Below, one piece after another: positions 23,637 to 25,989 of a DNA stretch of 25,989 nt (position 1 is its first letter; each line of letters opens with the position of its first letter). The notes beneath the pieces were generated by a model. It was given only the letters and a program-made list of their open reading frames with translations. It ran no database searches and had not been told where the DNA came from. Source of the stretch: Pseudomonadota bacterium (GTDB lineage: Bacteria; Myxococcota_A; Polyangia; Polyangiales; Polyangiaceae); contig JAEWRL010000172.1 of assembly GCA_023398955.1 (NCBI GenBank), positions 1-25,989 of the forward strand, written 5' to 3'. The position numbers and the translations under genes are program-made.

Positions 23637-23670
23637 CTGCGCCGGCCAAGTGGCTTGTCGTTGCTGCGGC

Positions 23671-25086
23671 CTACTGGCTCGTCGTGACGTTTGCGACGGG
23701 GAAGTCAACCTGACCTTGGCCGGCCGCGGCCTCGACGACGATCTTGACCTCGAGGAGGTTCCCCAGCTGCCACCCTTGCGCAGCCCACACATCGAAGTGG
23801 TCGGAGACGGTGATGGTTCCGCACCGGCTCCCTTCCAATCGGATGCTGTAGAACTGATCCCAGCTCGCAGCGCCGCCGCATCGGTCGCCACCGGTCCCGG
23901 ACGTGCGACGATAGACGAGGTTGTAGGTGCCTCCGTCGACCTCCGCTGTGCCAACGGGGCGATCACCCGTGTTGAACGGCATCTGATGGAACGAGTCTTC
24001 AACGATGTACCATTCGACGCATGGGTTCACCGACCACCCATAAATGCCGAGGTATGAGTACTGTCCCGCAGTTCCCGACTTATTCCACACGTAGTCAGCC
24101 TTGATCGTTCCGTACTCGGCGTATGGCTTGCCGCTGTTCCCCCATTCGAAGCCCATGCGGCCGAGGTAGTCTCCCGAGTTGTTCCAGGAAGCAGTGAACG
24201 CGGTAATACCGTCATAGGTGATCAGGTTTCCGGGTCCCCCATTCGTCCAGATCTGCCAGGCAAGGTTGCCCGAGCCGCCCTGAGCCCAAGTATTCGAGTG
24301 CTGAGTACCGCCAGAGGTCGGCATCGTGGCGTCGCAGTCGACCACGACGCCGGTGTCGCCCCCCGTACCCGTACCCCCAGCACCCGCCCCCGCGGCGCCG
24401 CCAGTGTCCGAGCCGCCCATGCTTGCACCGCCCGTGCTTGCACCGCCGGTACCCGTACCGCCCGTGCCAGCACCTCCCATCCCAGCGCCCCCCGCGCCTG
24501 TCGAGCCGCAGCGCCCGCAACTCTCGTCACAGAAGCCGCCCTGGATCATCCAGTCCGATGCGCATTCCTGGGTATCGCTCGCCCACTGGTCGCAAGTCGC
24601 TTCATCCCAGTCCGTTCCCGTGGGACGGACGTTTGTGCAGCTCGCGTTGGAGCCACCCGAGCTTGTGCCGCCGGAGCTGGAGCCGCCCATGCTCGCGCCG
24701 CCCATGCTCGCGCCGCCGGAGCTGGAGCCGCCCATGCTCGTGCCGCCGGAGCTGGAGCCACCCGAGCTTGTGCCGCCGGAGCTGGAGCCGCCCATGCTCG
24801 CGCCGCCGGAGCTGGAGCCGCCCATGCTCGCGCCGCCGGAGCTGGAGCCGCCCATGCTCGCGCCGCCGGTGTTTGCGCCCCCGCTGCCCGGACCGCCCGT
24901 CGAGGTGCCTCCCGAGGGCTGCGTCCCGCCGCTCCCATTGAGATCGCCGCCCGAGTGTATCAGCCCAGAGCCGCCAGTCTGAGAGGAACCGGCCGCACCC
25001 GGGATCTGACCATCACCCTCTGCGGAGCAGCCAGCGGCAGCGAAAAGCCAAGAGAGCACGACTATCTTCAGCGGAGCAGAACGCAT
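23671..25086 (-). CDS. GH11 endo-1,4-beta-xylanase-like lipoprotein with repeat linker and Cys-rich module
   Basis: A 471-residue exported lipoprotein. The leader ends in FAAAGC (lipobox), and AGAGG precedes the ATG by seven bases. Residues ~25-145 are a Gly/Ser/Thr/Met linker with 10-residue repeats. A small Cys module (~149-193; CDQWASDTQECASDW, then GGFCDESCGRC) resembles ShK-like or CBM10-type binding modules. A second Gly-rich spacer leads to the GH11 jelly-roll (~258-471): YLGIYGWSVNPCVEWYIVED contains the nucleophile Glu (~357), GTITVSDHFDVWAAQG is a typical strand, and VVEAAAGQGQ (~452) supplies the acid/base Glu. The canonical EGYQSSG at that site is altered, so activity or specificity may differ from classical xylanases. 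It should act on xylan outside the cell. Confidence 0.88.
   Translation of the reverse strand: MRSAPLKIVVLSWLFAAAGCSAEGDGQIPGAAGSSQTGGSGLIHSGGDLNGSGGTQPSGGTSTGGPGSGGANTGGASMGGSSSGGASMGGSSSGGASMGGSSSGGTSSGGSSSGGTSMGGSSSGGASMGGASMGGSSSGGTSSGGSNASCTNVRPTGTDWDEATCDQWASDTQECASDWMIQGGFCDESCGRCGSTGAGGAGMGGAGTGGTGTGGASTGGASMGGSDTGGAAGAGAGGTGTGGDTGVVVDCDATMPTSGGTQHSNTWAQGGSGNLAWQIWTNGGPGNLITYDGITAFTASWNNSGDYLGRMGFEWGNSGKPYAEYGTIKADYVWNKSGTAGQYSYLGIYGWSVNPCVEWYIVEDSFHQMPFNTGDRPVGTAEVDGGTYNLVYRRTSGTGGDRCGGAASWDQFYSIRLEGSRCGTITVSDHFDVWAAQGWQLGNLLEVKIVVEAAAGQGQVDFPVANVTTSQ
24650..24880 (-). repeat. 30-bp tandem repeats in the GH11 linker
   Basis: Six to eight near-identical 30-bp units encode GGASMGGSSS or its variants (GGTSSGGSSS, GGTSMGGSSS). 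Several consecutive copies are identical in DNA, which points to recent slippage. The linker style matches that of the second GH16 enzyme 20 kb away, though the DNA units differ. Confidence 0.85.
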
Positions 25087-25604
25087 CGAAAAACCTCTGT
25101 TGTCGGCGAGGGGGCATCCTCGGAGGGGGGAGAAGCGACCACGCTAGTCACCATACTAGCGCAGCCCGGGGCACGAAGGGATGAACAACAGTGCCCGATG
25201 GGCATCGATCTCACGCAGAGTAATTCCCGTCGAGCGGGCATTTTTGCCTCCTCTCGGTCTGGCCGTGCTCGCGATTACCATCAGGCCAGTATCTTGCGGT
25301 TGCGATGTAACCGTGGCCGTCCGCCAGCGTGACAACGAGGCTCCTCGTGCCCGTTCTGCGGTGTCGCTGTCGTGCATGCAGATCTGCGATCTCGGAGTTC
25401 CACGGCAACGATGCAGTTAAGGTTGGCCATGACGCCCAGCGATCCGTCACCGCAGATGGGCGTTCGGGATCGTGTAGTGAGCAGGTCATCTCCGTCACCC
25501 GCAGAGCCATCCTTGTCCGGGTTGTCACCCAAGCACCTAGGGCCTGTCCCTGAATGCGGTTGGCTCTTCCGTAAACGTGCCCGTGCCCGTGCCGATAGCT
25601 GAGC
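25087..25604. other. Intergenic region, no supported gene
   Basis: Several frames are open, and one on the minus strand (25281-25706) has a plausible stretch near GDGSLGVMANLNCIV, but none shows consistent codon bias or a recognisable domain, and that frame overlaps the four-helix-bundle gene. The proximal part is the GH11 promoter region with a dyad at 25142-25161. Confidence 0.4.
25142..25161. promoter_or_regulatory. 20-bp dyad upstream of the GH11 gene, possible operator
   Basis: CGCTAGT and ACTAGCG form perfect 7-bp arms around CACCAT, 56 bp upstream of the xylanase start codon. Size and position fit a dimeric transcription factor site. Confidence 0.4.
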
Positions 25605-25958
25605 ATGGAACTGGCTCATGAAAAGCTCGACGTTTGCCAACTTTCTCTCGATTTCGTCGTTCTGGCCAATGACGTCGTCGAGGGTCTTCCGCGCGGGAGG
25701 GGGCATCTGGCCGACCAGCTCGCGCGGGCATCAACATCGGTGGTGCTGAATCTGGCGGAGGGCGCAGGCAAGCACTCCAAGCCGGACAAGCGGCGGTTCT
25801 ACTTGATGGCACGAGGCTCGGCGACAGAATCCGCCGTACTACTCGACGTGTGCCTGCGCCTGAACTTGCTCGAACAGGAGCAACACCAGGCAGGTAAGGA
25901 GATGGTCGTGCGCATTGTTTCGATGCTCATCAAGCTCGCGCAGAGCTGCGAGATGTGA
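25605..25958 (+). CDS. Four-helix-bundle protein (23S rRNA IVS-encoded family)
   Basis: A 117-residue protein, the usual length for this family. It opens with HEKLDVCQLSLDFVVLANDV, has a central LADQLARASTSVVLNLAEGAG (the hallmark block), then KRRFYLMARGSATESAVLLD, and ends in a helix. Homologues were first found in intervening sequences of 23S rRNA genes and also occur as stand-alone genes; the fold is a pentamer-forming four-helix bundle and its function is not settled. No rRNA is within this window, so this is a stand-alone copy. No good Shine-Dalgarno precedes the ATG. It runs near the window edge but is complete. Confidence 0.85.
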   Translation: MELAHEKLDVCQLSLDFVVLANDVVEGLPRGRGHLADQLARASTSVVLNLAEGAGKHSKPDKRRFYLMARGSATESAVLLDVCLRLNLLEQEQHQAGKEMVVRIVSMLIKLAQSCEM

Positions 25959-25989
25959 GCACGTCTCACAACCGCAACCACAGAAGCGC

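Larger units (their letters stand above)
23339..23670. other. Intergenic region with sigma-54 promoter and hairpins
   Basis: This gap contains no supported gene. It holds a -24/-12 promoter match for the hybrid kinase (23418-23432) and, next to the GH11 stop, the hairpins listed separately. A CTCGAAC motif at 23600-23606 resembles a tRNA T-loop but nothing else in the stretch folds as a tRNA. Confidence 0.5.

Noticed and set aside
24298..25332. Plus-strand frames over the GH11 gene with Ala/Arg or Pro/Glu repeats
   Set aside because: They mirror the tandem repeats of the GH11 linker and extend through no recognisable domain.
25540..25556. GGCCTGTCCCTGAAT motif as an insertion-sequence end
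   Set aside because: It is a single short motif with no partner inverted repeat or target duplication visible.
25281..25706. Minus-strand hypothetical gene
   Set aside because: It overlaps the start of the recognisable four-helix-bundle gene and has no consistent codon bias or domain.

Overview
The window looks like a chromosomal segment from a large-genome myxobacterium (Polyangia/Sorangium type). The grounds are very high GC with strong third-position GC bias, many lipoproteins with long Gly/Ser/Thr-rich linkers, extracellular glycoside hydrolases, a Cys-rich secreted protein of a type I associate with myxobacteria, a sigma-54 activator and a CheB/CheR hybrid kinase. No rRNA, tRNA, CRISPR array or intact insertion sequence was found. 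The organism is an inference from style, not from a marker gene.

Left part (1-6.6 kb): transposon-end-like repeats and a truncated Rpn/PD-(D/E)XK gene, then a secreted Cys-rich protein and an AraC-type regulator. These are followed by a co-directional run of two tandem GH16 beta-glucanase lipoproteins, a TolQ/ExbB/MotA-type proton-channel protein and a MotB/OmpA-type partner. The last four genes are tightly spaced and could form one unit joining surface glucanases to an ion-driven stator pair.

Middle (6.6-16.5 kb), all on the minus strand: a HipBA-type toxin/antitoxin pair; a translationally coupled operon of a PTS EIIA protein with a PII-like tail and two CPA2-type cation/proton antiporters; a small hypothetical gene; a DoxX-DUF1801 operon whose promoter coincides with a 28-bp perfect palindrome; two DUF4398-type lipoproteins, one with an OmpA domain; and a pirin that has lost three of four metal ligands.

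Right part (16.5-26 kb): an SPFH/band-7 gene with its core domain cleanly missing is divergent from a XylR-N/V4R sigma-54 activator. The activator converges on a roughly 1,400-residue CheB-CheR-PAS-PAS-HisKA-HATPase-REC protein. Good -24/-12 sigma-54 promoter matches lie upstream of both the SPFH gene and the giant kinase, suggesting a local sigma-54 regulon. Beyond are a GH11 xylanase lipoprotein with a repetitive linker and a small Cys module, and an orphan four-helix-bundle (23S IVS type) gene.

The most promising candidates for a new system are the GH16-GH16-stator operon, the sigma-54/SPFH/chemosensory-kinase cluster, and the EIIA/PII-like plus twin-antiporter operon.
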